Assembly: GCF_029761915.1 (NCBI RefSeq)
Contig: NZ_CP121695.1
Coordinates: 4,431,501-4,495,500, forward strand
DNA length: 64,000 nt
Direction: 5' to 3'
Source of the DNA: Bradyrhizobium sp. CB1650
GTDB taxonomy: Bacteria > Pseudomonadota > Alphaproteobacteria > Rhizobiales > Xanthobacteraceae
The notes beneath the pieces were generated by a model. It was not told the origin of the DNA, made no database searches, and saw nothing but the letters and a program-made list of their open reading frames with translations. The position numbers and the translations under genes are program-made. Positions 16,591 to 24,959 of the stretch are shown here, piece after piece (position 1 is the stretch's first letter; each line of letters begins with the position of its first letter).

Positions 16591-17415
16591 TCACTCATCC
16601 CGCCATTTCGGCTCACGCTTCTCGATGAAGGCGCCGATGCCTTCCTCGGCGTCGCGCGCCATCATGTTCTCGGTCATCACCTCTGCCGCATAGCGATAGG
16701 CCTCGGCAAGGCTCATCTCGGCCTGACGATAGAACGCCTCCTTGCCGAGCTTGACGGTGTAGGCGGATTTCAGCGCGACCTGCTGCGCCAGCGCGATCGC
16801 GGCGTCGCGCTCGGTGCCGGCGGCGACCACGCGATTGACGAGGCCGATTTCGCGGGCGCGCGCAGCCGGGATCGGTTCGCCCGTCAGCAGCATCTCCATC
16901 GCCTGCTTGCGCGGCACGTTGCGCGACAGCGCCACCATCGGCGTCGAGCAGAACAGGCCGATGTCGACACCGGGCGTGGCGAAGCTTGCCGCCTCCGAGG
17001 CGACCGCGAGGTCGCAGCTTGCAACGAGCTGGCAACCCGCTGCCGTGGCAATGCCCTGTACGGCAGCGACCACAGGCTTGGGTAGACGCACGATCGCCTG
17101 CATCATCGCGCTGCAGGCCGTCATGACTTGAGCAAAATAGGCCCGGCCGCGATCCGGATCGGTGCGGCGCGCGGTGAGCTCTTTCATGTCGTGGCCGGCG
17201 GAAAAAGCGGGGCCGTTGGCCGCGATGACGGCCGCGCGGATACGCTTGTCCTCCGCGATCGCGTTGAGGCTCGCATGCAACTGTCCGATCATCCCTTCCG
17301 AGAGGCTGTTGCGCGCGGCCGGTCGGTTCAGTGTGAGCACGGCAACGCTGTCGACGATCTCGCGCAGCAGGATCGGCGGTGGCGGGGAGGGGGCGCGGGC
17401 GACCTGGACTGACAT
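16591..17415 (-). CDS. Enoyl-CoA hydratase/isomerase family protein (ECHDC3-like)
   Basis: A 274-residue crotonase-fold protein. The first oxyanion-hole segment is AFSAGHDMKEL (about residues 70-80) and the second is VQGIATAAGCQLVASCD. The two catalytic glutamates of hydratases are not found: Gln replaces the first (GCQL instead of GCEL), and the segment that normally reads PEV reads PGVDIG. This pattern resembles the ECHDC3 group, whose reaction is unclear. It should bind an acyl-CoA but may not hydrate it. It lies upstream of the CoA-binding protein and metY on the same strand, with a palindromic repeat between. Confidence 0.88.
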   Translation of the reverse strand: MSVQVARAPSPPPPILLREIVDSVAVLTLNRPAARNSLSEGMIGQLHASLNAIAEDKRIRAAVIAANGPAFSAGHDMKELTARRTDPDRGRAYFAQVMTACSAMMQAIVRLPKPVVAAVQGIATAAGCQLVASCDLAVASEAASFATPGVDIGLFCSTPMVALSRNVPRKQAMEMLLTGEPIPAARAREIGLVNRVVAAGTERDAAIALAQQVALKSAYTVKLGKEAFYRQAEMSLAEAYRYAAEVMTENMMARDAEEGIGAFIEKREPKWRDE

Positions 17416-17501
17416 TGAAGCGATTCCGCTTGGATTGTTGCAGTTGGATGATGCAGATAACTTAATGTAACAGGCGAAGTGAAGCGAGGGTGGGGCACGG
17501 C

Positions 17502-17930
17502 ATGGCGTTAGCGAAAATGAGCGTGGCGGATCTCGAACAGTTCCTCCGCGACGAGTTTCCCCAGGCGTTCAGCGGCGACGACATCACGATCGAGAGCGCG
17601 GACGGCCAGACCTGCCTCCTGCGCCAGCGCTACAGCGAAAGGATGCTGCGGCCGGGTGGAACCGTGTCCGGCCCGACGCTGATGGCGCTTGCCGACTTCG
17701 CCATGTACGTGGTGCTGCTGTCGGCGATCGGGCCGGTCGGGCTCGCGGTCACCACCAACCTCAACATCAACTTCCTGCGCAAGGGCCAGCCGGGACAGGA
17801 CGTGCTTGCGGAGGCCCGGCTGCTCAAGCTCGGCAAGCGCCTGGCGGTCGGCGAGGTGAACCTGCTGTCCGGGACCTCGGCCGATCCGATCGCGCACGTC
17901 ACGTCGACCTATTCCATTCCAACTATTTGA
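17502..17930 (+). CDS. PaaI-type hotdog-fold thioesterase
   Basis: About 142 residues from the ATG at 17502, chosen because GCGAGGGTGGGG gives a ribosome site at good spacing. A GTG at 17490 and an ATG at 17517 are alternatives. The hotdog motif is GGTVSGPTLMALADFAMYVVLLSAIGPVGLAVTT split over about residues 50-85, followed by NLNINFLRKGQPGQDVLAEARLLKLGKRL. Such enzymes hydrolyse acyl- or aryl-CoA thioesters in the cytoplasm. It is divergent from the ECHDC3-like acyl-CoA gene, so a shared acyl-CoA metabolism role is possible. Confidence 0.85.
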   Translation: MALAKMSVADLEQFLRDEFPQAFSGDDITIESADGQTCLLRQRYSERMLRPGGTVSGPTLMALADFAMYVVLLSAIGPVGLAVTTNLNINFLRKGQPGQDVLAEARLLKLGKRLAVGEVNLLSGTSADPIAHVTSTYSIPTI

Positions 17931-18002
17931 GGTTTTCGAGGGTATTATAACACCATATTTCTAAACGATTGATTTATCTAATGTAATTTCCGTCGTTGGG
18001 CA

Positions 18003-18031
18003 TTGACCGTTGCGCGTCGCTTCTCTAGAAA
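18003..18031 (+). promoter_or_regulatory. Housekeeping promoter candidate for rplM-rpsI
   Basis: TTGACC (18003-18008) and TAGAAA (18026-18031) are separated by exactly 17 bases, 56 bases before the rplM ATG. This fits a sigma-70-type promoter for the ribosomal protein operon. Confidence 0.5.
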
Positions 18032-18087
18032 GCCGCGCAGTCCGGTGCGGTGTTCGCGCCGATGTCTCCCTCCACGGAAATTCTGAC

Positions 18088-18552
18088 ATGAAAACCTTTT
18101 CGGCAAAGCCGGCCGAGGTGACGAAGAAGTGGGTGCTGATCGACGCCAAGGGTCTGGTCGTCGGCCGTCTCGCTACCATCGTCGCCATGCGGCTCCGCGG
18201 CAAGCACCTCCCGACCTACACGCCGCACGTTGATTGCGGCGACAACGTCATCATCATCAACGCCCAGCATGCGGTCCTCACCGGCCGCAAGCGCGAGCAG
18301 AAGACCTACTACAAGCACACCGGCTATGTCGGCCACGTCAAGGAGCGCACCGCGCGCCAGATCCTCGAGGGCCGTCACCCCGAGCGCGTGCTCGAGAAGG
18401 CCGTCGAGCGCATGATCCCGCGTGGTCCGCTCGGCCGCGTCCAGATGGGCAACCTCCGCGTCTATGGCGGCGCCGATCATCCGCACGAGGCGCAGCAGCC
18501 CGAGAAGCTCGATATCGCCAAGTTGAACCGCAAGAACACGAGGGCCGCATAA
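18088..18552 (+). CDS. rplM: 50S ribosomal protein L13
   Basis: 154 residues from the ATG at 18088; the frame is open further upstream but that part is leader sequence. Family features are [55 protein letters not shown] and the [13 protein letters not shown] motif. L13 is an early-assembly protein of the large subunit. The gene is followed one base later by rpsI, the conserved bacterial pairing, with a candidate promoter at 18003-18031 and a terminator after rpsI. Confidence 0.98.
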   Translation: MKTFSAKPAEVTKKWVLIDAKGLVVGRLATIVAMRLRGKHLPTYTPHVDCGDNVIIINAQHAVLTGRKREQKTYYKHTGYVGHVKERTARQILEGRHPERVLEKAVERMIPRGPLGRVQMGNLRVYGGADHPHEAQQPEKLDIAKLNRKNTRAA

Positions 18553-18553
18553 C

Positions 18554-19033
18554 ATGGCCGAATCCATCCAGTCGCTCGACCAGCTCTCGCAGCTCAAGAC
18601 GGCGGCCGCGCCCGACGCGCCCAAGCACGAGAAGAAGGTCGACAAGCTCAATCGCGCTTATGCCACCGGCAAGCGTAAGGACGCGGTTGCCCGCGTCTGG
18701 ATCAAGCCCGGTGCCGGCAAAGTCATGGTCAACTCGCGCGAGGTCGAAGTTTATTTCGCCCGTCCCGTGCTGCGCATGATGATCCAGCAGCCGTTCGTTG
18801 CAGCCGCGCGCGCCGGCCAGTACGACGTGATCTGCACCGTCGCCGGCGGCGGTCTGTCCGGCCAGGCCGGTGCCGTGCGGCACGGCATCTCCAAGGCGCT
18901 CACCTATTTCGAGCCGGAGCTGCGCACCGTGCTCAAGAAGGGCGGCTTCCTCACCCGCGACTCCCGCGTGGTCGAGCGCAAGAAGTACGGCAAGGCCAAG
19001 GCGCGCAGGTCGTTCCAGTTCTCCAAGCGTTAA
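18554..19033 (+). CDS. rpsI: 30S ribosomal protein S9
   Basis: 159 residues. An N-terminal alphaproteobacterial extension of about 30 residues precedes the conserved [39 protein letters not shown] and the C-terminal [24 protein letters not shown] (in part) are the usual S9 hallmarks; the basic tail contacts P-site tRNA. It is co-transcribed with rplM and ends 45 bases before a strong intrinsic terminator. Confidence 0.98.
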   Translation: MAESIQSLDQLSQLKTAAAPDAPKHEKKVDKLNRAYATGKRKDAVARVWIKPGAGKVMVNSREVEVYFARPVLRMMIQQPFVAAARAGQYDVICTVAGGGLSGQAGAVRHGISKALTYFEPELRTVLKKGGFLTRDSRVVERKKYGKAKARRSFQFSKR

Positions 19034-19077
19034 TCGCTTCGGTAACATTCGCCGCGAAAGCGGCTTCAATGAGATGC

Positions 19078-19107
19078 AAAAGGGCGCTGATTTCAGCGCC
19101 CTTTTTG
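19078..19107 (+). terminator. Intrinsic terminator of rplM-rpsI
   Basis: Perfect 10-base arms AGGGCGCTGA and TCAGCGCCCT with a two-base loop are followed by a T-run (TTTTTG). It lies 45 bases after the rpsI stop. Confidence 0.85.
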
Positions 19108-19262
19108 TTGTTCGTTTGTATGCAAATTCATGGATTCTTTCGCGAAAACTTGGCCCCCCATGAAAACCTGAATGGAACTCGCGGGACATAGCGTCGCATC
19201 TGGAAGGGCGCGCAAGTCGGCTGAGCCGATCGCGTAACTGCTATGTCTTAAAGGGGGCCGAC

Positions 19263-20483
19263 ATGATGTCGCTCGATAGCATCACGCTCTATTTGGTCGC
19301 CACAATGGTTGCCGCACTACTCGGCGCCATGATGGTGTTTTTCGGCAAGCAGGAGAACAGTCCTGCGCTGAAATGGTGGGGCACCGCATATCTGCTCGGC
19401 GCAGCCTCGGTGGCGCTGTGGACGGCGGCCGGCGACAGGCTCGGTCCGCAGATCTATCTCGCGCTGAACGCGGTCGGCTTCGTCGCCTGCGGCATGGTGT
19501 GGAACGCCGCGCGCGTTTTCCACGGCCGCAAGCCGAACTGGCCGGGCCTGCTGATAGGGGCGCTCGCATGGGTTGCGGCGGTGACGCTGCTCGATCCCGC
19601 CGCATCCACGCTGCGCATGGTCATCGGCGCCGGCATCGTCTCGGTCTATGCGGCGCTGACCGCGAGCGAGCTCTGGGTCGAGCGGCGTAAGAGCCTGCAG
19701 CGGCGCTGGCCGGCCTTCGTGGTGCCGGCGATGCACGGCTGCGTGCTATTGCTGCCGATCCTGATTGGCGGCTTCCTGCGGCCGAACGATGCGAGCTTCT
19801 CGTCCAGCATCTGGGTCACCGTGTTCGCGGTCGAGCTCGTGCTCTATGCCGTCGGCACCGTATTCGTGATCTTCATGCTGGTGTCGGAGCGCACGGTCAC
19901 CGCGCACCGGACCGCAGCCTCCACCGATCCGCTGACCGGCATGCTCAACCGCCGCGGCTTCTCGGAGGCCTGCGCGCGGGTGATCGAGCGCGAGGCCAAG
20001 GGTGGACGTCCGGTAACCGTGATGATCTTCGACATCGATCACTTCAAGTCGATCAACGACCGCTTCGGCCATCCCGCCGGAGACGAGATGCTGAGACTGT
20101 TCTCGACCGTCGTCGTCAGCAATCTGCGCATCTCGGACCTCTCGGGCCGCATCGGCGGCGAGGAGTTCGCGGCGCTTCTGCCGTGCTCGCTGGACGAGGG
20201 CGTGCTGGTTGCCGAGCGCGTGCGCGAGGCGTTCGAGACCTCCGGCGTCGTGGTCGAGGAGGGACCGGTCGACACCACCGTCAGCATCGGCGTGGCGGGC
20301 GGCCCGGCCGGCACCGAGCTCGAGGTGCTGCTGGCGGCCGCCGACACCGCGCTCTACCAGGCCAAGCGCGGCGGCCGCAACCGCGTCGAGGCAGCGGAAG
20401 AGCTGCCGCTGTCGCTGGAGAACTGGCGCCGCCAGAGCGCGGCGCGGGTCGGCGTGCCGCGGACGCAGCCGGCCACGGTCTGA
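19263..20483 (+). CDS. Membrane-bound diguanylate cyclase (GGDEF)
   Basis: A 406-residue protein with six or seven N-terminal membrane helices (residues 5-210) that form a sensor-like domain, then a GGDEF domain (about 220-385). The domain start TDPLTGMLNRRGF, the metal-site segment FDIDHFKSINDRFGH and the active-site GGEEF are all intact. The product-inhibition I-site RxxD (RISD) lies five residues before GGEEF. It should make cyclic-di-GMP and be feedback-regulated. The signal sensed by the membrane part is unknown. Two Met codons (19263 and 19266) follow AAAGGGGG; either may start. Confidence 0.92.
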   Translation: MMSLDSITLYLVATMVAALLGAMMVFFGKQENSPALKWWGTAYLLGAASVALWTAAGDRLGPQIYLALNAVGFVACGMVWNAARVFHGRKPNWPGLLIGALAWVAAVTLLDPAASTLRMVIGAGIVSVYAALTASELWVERRKSLQRRWPAFVVPAMHGCVLLLPILIGGFLRPNDASFSSSIWVTVFAVELVLYAVGTVFVIFMLVSERTVTAHRTAASTDPLTGMLNRRGFSEACARVIEREAKGGRPVTVMIFDIDHFKSINDRFGHPAGDEMLRLFSTVVVSNLRISDLSGRIGGEEFAALLPCSLDEGVLVAERVREAFETSGVVVEEGPVDTTVSIGVAGGPAGTELEVLLAAADTALYQAKRGGRNRVEAAEELPLSLENWRRQSAARVGVPRTQPATV

Positions 20484-20541
20484 GGCGCAGGCGGGTTTGC
20501 GGTAACCCTCTGTTTACCATTCGATCCCTACCATTCAGGTC

Positions 20542-20778
20542 ATGGAATCGATCAGTCGACAGAATCCGCAGGCCGCCCTGATGTCACTCGAAGCTGCTGC
20601 GGCGTCGGCTCGCGGGGGCTTTGCCTGTCTGTTCTCGACCGCCGACGAGTACGAGACCGCCGTCATCAGCGAGCGCCGCGCACAGGGGCGCTATACACAG
20701 AGCCGCAGCTATTGGCCGTTCGGGGTGTTTCTTGGTTGCGCGCTCATCGTGGCGGGCACGGTGCTGCTGTTCGTCTGA
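20542..20778 (+). CDS. Small single-pass membrane protein, unknown function
   Basis: 78 residues with a soluble N-terminal 54 residues and one C-terminal hydrophobic helix (WPFGVFLGCALIVAGTVLLFV). I recognise no domain. The ATG follows 58 bases after the diguanylate cyclase and a terminator lies 20 bases downstream, so it may be the last gene of a two-gene unit. A tail-anchored topology is likely. Confidence 0.6.
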   Translation: MESISRQNPQAALMSLEAAAASARGGFACLFSTADEYETAVISERRAQGRYTQSRSYWPFGVFLGCALIVAGTVLLFV

Positions 20779-20800
20779 GAGCGCTGCATTTTCCGGTCGG

Positions 20801-20829
20801 TAGGGCGCCGTTTCGGCGCCTTTTTCTTT
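20801..20829 (+). terminator. Intrinsic terminator
   Basis: GGCGCCG (20804-20810) and CGGCGCC (20814-20820) form a stem with a TTT loop, followed by TTTTTCTTTTT. Confidence 0.85.
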
Positions 20830-20878
20830 TTCTCCCGCTGCGGTAGACACTCCCATCAAGCAAGAAGGGTGGAAACCG

Positions 20879-21175
20879 ATGATTACCGAGATCGCGCAAA
20901 TCGACGTCAAGCCCGGCAGCGAGAAGGATTTCGAGGCCGCTGTCGCCAAGGCCAAGGCCGCGTTCGGCCGCGCCAAGGGCTTTCACGGCTTCGAGCTGCA
21001 CAAGTCGATCGAGAAGCCACAGCGCTACCGGCTGATGGTGAAGTGGGCGACGCTGGAAAATCACACCGTCGATTTCCGCAGCTCGGAGAATTTCACCGAA
21101 TGGCGCGGCCTGGTCGGCCAGTATTTCGCCGCGCCCCCGGAGGTCGAGCACACCGAGACCGTGCTGACGACCTGA
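20879..21175 (+). CDS. Antibiotic biosynthesis monooxygenase (ABM) domain protein
   Basis: 98 residues forming a single dimeric alpha/beta-barrel ABM domain: ITEIAQIDVKPGSEKDFEAAV, then GFHGFELHKSIEKPQRYRLMVKW and a terminal GQYFAAPPEVEH. Small proteins of this family are cofactor-free monooxygenases or heme-degrading enzymes; the heme ligand set of IsdG is not obvious, so the substrate is open. The gene stands alone between a terminator and a convergent permease gene 6 bases away. Confidence 0.85.
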   Translation: MITEIAQIDVKPGSEKDFEAAVAKAKAAFGRAKGFHGFELHKSIEKPQRYRLMVKWATLENHTVDFRSSENFTEWRGLVGQYFAAPPEVEHTETVLTT

Positions 21176-21181
21176 GTGACT

Positions 21182-22324
21182 TCACGCCGCTTCGGCGTGG
21201 GCGGGCGCTGCGGTCTCATAGGTCTTGAAGTGATCGATCATGACCTTGGCGATGGCGACCAGCGGCAGCGCCAGCGCGAGACCCCAGATTCCGAAGACCA
21301 CCCCAAGCAGGATCTGGAACGCGAACAGCGTCGCCGGGGGAATGTCCAGCGCCTGGCGCTGGAGGATCGGCGTCAGCACATAGCTCTCCATCGCGTGCAC
21401 GCCAAGGAACAGCAACAGCGCGGATAGCGCTGGGATCCAGCCCGAGGCGAGGCTCGCCAGCACCACGACGACGCCGGCGATGATGGCGCCGACCGTCGGG
21501 ATGAAGGCGAGCAGACCGGCCTGAATGCCGAGAATGAATGAGCCGGGGATGCCGATGATGGCGAGCCCGATCCAGGTCACAGCGCCGACGGCGATCATGA
21601 CGATGATCTGCGCAATCAGCCAGCGCTCCAGCGTCTCGCTGATGCGGTCGATGATGAGGGTCGCCCGGGTACGATGCCGGGCCGGCGCGAGGAACAACAG
21701 CCCTTCGTGGTAGAGGCTTGGCTGGGCGGCAAAGGCCAACCCCAGGAACAGCACGATGAAGATGTTGCCGACGGCGCTGATCGTGCCGAGCAGCAGCTTG
21801 AAAGTCTGGCTCACGATCGCCCCGCCGCTGGAGGCGAGGGCGCCTGCGCCCGGCAACTGGCCGTGCGGGGCCGGGCTTGGGGCGGGCGCGGTCTCCGAGG
21901 CTGCGTTGGTGGAGGCGGGCGTCGCATTGCCGATATCGAAGAAACTGGTGTCGATGCCGTGGTTCTCGAGGAAGGACCTGACGTGCGTGATCTGCGACTT
22001 GATGGTGTTGCTGAGCGCCGATGCCTGTTCGGCGATGGTGGCGCCGCCGAGGTAGCCGACACCTGCGAGCATCACGGCAAGCGCCATACAGACGATCGCG
22101 AGCCGAACCGGATGCGGCCATTGAACACGCCGGCCGAGCGCATTGGTCAGCGCGTTTAGGCCGAGGCCGAGCAGCATGCCGGTGAAGATCAGGAGCAGCG
22201 TCGCGGCAAAATACCAGGTGAAGACGAGCAGCGCGGTGAATAGCACGATGCCGATGCCGCCGACCGTGATCGCCCAGGCCAGATCGCTGCGCGTCCGGGA
22301 TCGTTCGTCCGCTGGGATGCTCAC
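21182..22324 (-). CDS. AI-2E family transporter / permease (PerM-like)
   Basis: About 380 residues from a GTG at 22324 with an AAGGAAA ribosome site. The frame extends to 22357, but without a convincing start signal. About eight membrane helices and the family segments GNIFIVLFLGLAFAAQPSLYHEG, IGLAIIGIPGSFILGIQAGLLAFIP (in parts) and the C-terminal GLALALPLVAIAKVMIDH are visible. A long periplasmic region with a Ser/Pro/Ala-rich insert (about 165-190) is present. AI-2E family members include autoinducer-2 exporters and Na+/H+ antiporters; the cargo is unknown here. Confidence 0.87.
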   Translation of the reverse strand: MSIPADERSRTRSDLAWAITVGGIGIVLFTALLVFTWYFAATLLLIFTGMLLGLGLNALTNALGRRVQWPHPVRLAIVCMALAVMLAGVGYLGGATIAEQASALSNTIKSQITHVRSFLENHGIDTSFFDIGNATPASTNAASETAPAPSPAPHGQLPGAGALASSGGAIVSQTFKLLLGTISAVGNIFIVLFLGLAFAAQPSLYHEGLLFLAPARHRTRATLIIDRISETLERWLIAQIIVMIAVGAVTWIGLAIIGIPGSFILGIQAGLLAFIPTVGAIIAGVVVVLASLASGWIPALSALLLFLGVHAMESYVLTPILQRQALDIPPATLFAFQILLGVVFGIWGLALALPLVAIAKVMIDHFKTYETAAPAHAEAA

Positions 22325-22614
22325 ATCGTTTCCTTTCGAAGGCCGCGCGCACGGCACTCTTTCGCGAAATCCGCCCCCGGATCAAGCCGGGACCGCGGGC
22401 CGGTTTGATGGGGACGGCGACCCGGCCTCAAGGGAGCGAAACGTCCGTTGACAGGCCGCCATCCCCGGGCCGGCGGGGAGGGCGCTTCAATTGCCGTCAG
22501 GCGGGGCATTTAAGCGAAAATAGCATTGCCGTCCCGCGGTCTCCTCGGTTGAATTTGTTCCATCCGGCGGGCATGTTTGGAGAATCTTCTTCGGCGGGGA
22601 GGTCGGAACAGGAG

Positions 22615-23388
22615 ATGAGAAAGCCGGTCGTCGGCGTGATCGGGAATGCCCATCGCGTCGAAAATCGATTTCAGGTCCAGATGGTCGGTGAGCGCAATTT
22701 GCGTGCGATTGCCGAAGTCTCCGGCGGCTTGCCGTTGATGTTCGCGGGCTCGCCCGACATCACCGACATCGGCGCGCTGCTCGATACCGTTGACGGCATC
22801 ATCCTCACCGGTGCCCGCGCCAACGTCCACCCGACGCGCTTCAACGTCGATCCCTGCGAGAAGCACGAGCCCTACGACATCCATCGCGACGAGGTCGCGC
22901 TGGCGCTCTCGGTGGCCTGTGTCTCGCGCGGCATCCCACTGTTCGGCATTTGCCGCGGCCTGCAGGAGATGAACGTCGCCTTCGGCGGCTCGCTGCACCC
23001 CGAGATCCGCGAACTGCCTGGCCGGATGAACCACCGCATGCCGCGGCTGGAGAACGGCGAGATCCATCCCGATCCGACCGTGGTGTTCGCCGACCGCCAT
23101 GACGTCGCCCTCACGCCTGGCGGCGCCTTCGCCAAAATCCTCGGCTGCGACACGATCCGCGTCAATTCGCTGCACGGCCAGGGCATCCTGGAGCCAGGCA
23201 AGCGCGTGCTGATCGAAGGCGTCGCCGAAGACGGCACCATCGAGGCGATCCGCATCGCGGAGGCACCGAGCTTTGCGCTCGGCGTGCAATGGCACGCCGA
23301 GTACGACCCGCAGCGCAATCCGATCAACCGGAAGCTTTTCGAGGCGTTCGGCGAGGCCCTGGTCGAACGGCAGCGCGCGACGGCGTAA
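22615..23388 (+). CDS. Gamma-glutamyl-gamma-aminobutyrate hydrolase family (PuuD-like, peptidase C26)
   Basis: About 257 residues from the ATG at 22615 (MRKPVVGVIGN); an upstream Met at 22573 is possible. It has a class I glutamine amidotransferase fold with nucleophile Cys in LFGICRGLQEMN (about residue 108) and catalytic His in LGVQWHAEYDP (about 223). LDTVDGIILTGARANVHPTRF is the family's substrate-loop region. PuuD-type enzymes hydrolyse gamma-glutamyl-GABA during putrescine degradation. No other Puu gene is adjacent, so the physiological substrate is uncertain. Confidence 0.9.
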   Translation: MRKPVVGVIGNAHRVENRFQVQMVGERNLRAIAEVSGGLPLMFAGSPDITDIGALLDTVDGIILTGARANVHPTRFNVDPCEKHEPYDIHRDEVALALSVACVSRGIPLFGICRGLQEMNVAFGGSLHPEIRELPGRMNHRMPRLENGEIHPDPTVVFADRHDVALTPGGAFAKILGCDTIRVNSLHGQGILEPGKRVLIEGVAEDGTIEAIRIAEAPSFALGVQWHAEYDPQRNPINRKLFEAFGEALVERQRATA

Positions 23389-23462
23389 TGCATCCGCGAA
23401 CAAATGGGTGTTTGAGGCTTCCCTCCGTCGCATCGTCGTTGCAACGACAGAGGAGAGGCGCG

Positions 23463-23681
23463 TCATCCGTGCGTGAAGTCGCCGGGTTTCAATCCGAGTG
23501 CTTTGACAGCGACCTCCGGAAGCGGTCCGTACGCTTCGACGCGTTCATTCGGGGCCATCATGGCGGCGATGATTGCGGCGGCCTTGGCCGGATCTCTTTC
23601 GGCCACGAAGAAAACCGAGCGAACGGGTGAGCCGCCGCCCAACGGTTCAGTTGTAACAAGAACAACCTGACCATTTGCCAT
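23463..23681 (-). CDS. Small hypothetical protein
   Basis: 72 residues, from an ATG at 23681 preceded by AGGAGAG. The sequence has a beta-rich start (GQVVLVTTEPLGGG), a helix (DPAKAAAIIAAMMAP) and a C-terminal LGLKPGDFTHG. No transmembrane segment and no recognised family. Good codon-third-position GC and a clear ribosome site support it as a gene. It is divergent from the E1alpha gene. Confidence 0.6.
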   Translation of the reverse strand: MANGQVVLVTTEPLGGGSPVRSVFFVAERDPAKAAAIIAAMMAPNERVEAYGPLPEVAVKALGLKPGDFTHG

Positions 23682-23861
23682 GCTCTCCTATACCCTCCTT
23701 ACGGCGTCGTATCCATGATCATGTGGTTCGGTCGCCGCAACCCGGCGGTACGGTAACAATCAAGCGCGCACCAGGGCTAATGCTCCGGCGGTATTGCATC
23801 GTCTGGCACAAACACCACCTGAATGCGTTGTAGAGGTCACAATCGCTCCGGGAGTGAGGGC

Positions 23862-24959
23862 GTGACCAGCCGAAGGGTAAACCAGGATCTCCCCGTCATC
23901 GCGCGCTTTGAGGTGCGTTACCGCAATTACCTCGCGCCAGACGGTTCGATCCAGCGACCGCTTCCTTCTTTCGCCTCCGATTCCAAGCTGCTGATTGAGC
24001 TTTACCGGTCGATGGTGCTGCTGCGCCTGTTTGACCGGAAGGCTGTTGCGTTGCAGCGCACCGGCCGGCTTGGGACTTATGCCGTTTCGCTCGGCCAGGA
24101 GGCCGTATCGGTCGGGATCGCCAGTGCGATGCGGGAGGAGGACGTGCTGTTGCCGTCCTATCGCGACAATGGGGCACTGCTCTGGCGCGGCGTCAAGCTG
24201 GAGGAGATCCTCCTGTTCTGGGGCGGCGACGAACGCGGCAACCAGTTTTCGGGACCGGTTCACGATTTCCCATTCTGCGTTCCGGTCGGATCCCAGGCGC
24301 CGCATGCCGCCGGTGTCGCCTACGCCCTCAAGCTGCGCAAGGAACCGCGCGTCGCCGTGTGCCTGTTCGGCGATGGTGCCACCTCGAAAGGCGACGTCTA
24401 CGAGGCGATGAATTTTGCCGGCGTGCACAAATTGCCGCTCGTCTTCGTCGTCGCCAACAATCAATGGGCCATATCGGTACCGTTGCGACAGCAGACCGCG
24501 TGCGAAACGCTGGCGCAGAAGGCGATCGCCGCAGGCTTTATCGGTGAGCAGGTCGACGGAAGTGACGTGGTGGCGATGCGGGCCGCTGGGGAGGAGGCCA
24601 TAGCCGCCGCCCGCGACGGCAACGGACCCCGGTTCATTGAGGCGGTCACGTACCGGCTCGGCGACCACACGACATCCGATGACGCAGCGCGCTATCGCCC
24701 GGCCGAGGAGGTCCAGGCGCATTGGAAGGAAGAGCCGATCGCGCGGCTGAGGGCCTATCTTGTCGCCCAGAAAATGTGGAGCAAGGTGGACGAGGAGCGG
24801 CTTGCCGCCGACTGCCACGCGCACGTCGAGGCGGCGGCCGAACGCTATCTGGCGACATTGCCGCGCCGGCCCGAAACCATTTTCGATCACCTCTATGCTG
24901 AACTGCCCGAGGTCTACGCCGCGCAACGCCGCGAACTTGCGGGAGAGCACGATGCCTGA
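23862..24959 (+). CDS. 2-oxoacid (pyruvate / branched-chain) dehydrogenase E1 alpha subunit
   Basis: About 365 residues from a GTG at 23862, chosen for the GGGAGTGAGG ribosome site; an ATG at 23823 has none. The ThDP-binding GDG...N motif is GDGATSKGDVYEAMNFAGVHKLP to VVANNQ (about residues 168-200). RLFDRKAVALQRTGRLGTY and the phosphorylation-loop-like YRLGDHTTSDDAARYR match pyruvate or branched-chain 2-oxoacid dehydrogenase E1 alpha. It decarboxylates the 2-oxoacid with E1 beta. The E1 beta start overlaps its last eight bases. No E3 gene is in the cluster, so a shared lipoamide dehydrogenase must be encoded elsewhere. Confidence 0.9.
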   Translation: MTSRRVNQDLPVIARFEVRYRNYLAPDGSIQRPLPSFASDSKLLIELYRSMVLLRLFDRKAVALQRTGRLGTYAVSLGQEAVSVGIASAMREEDVLLPSYRDNGALLWRGVKLEEILLFWGGDERGNQFSGPVHDFPFCVPVGSQAPHAAGVAYALKLRKEPRVAVCLFGDGATSKGDVYEAMNFAGVHKLPLVFVVANNQWAISVPLRQQTACETLAQKAIAAGFIGEQVDGSDVVAMRAAGEEAIAAARDGNGPRFIEAVTYRLGDHTTSDDAARYRPAEEVQAHWKEEPIARLRAYLVAQKMWSKVDEERLAADCHAHVEAAAERYLATLPRRPETIFDHLYAELPEVYAAQRRELAGEHDA

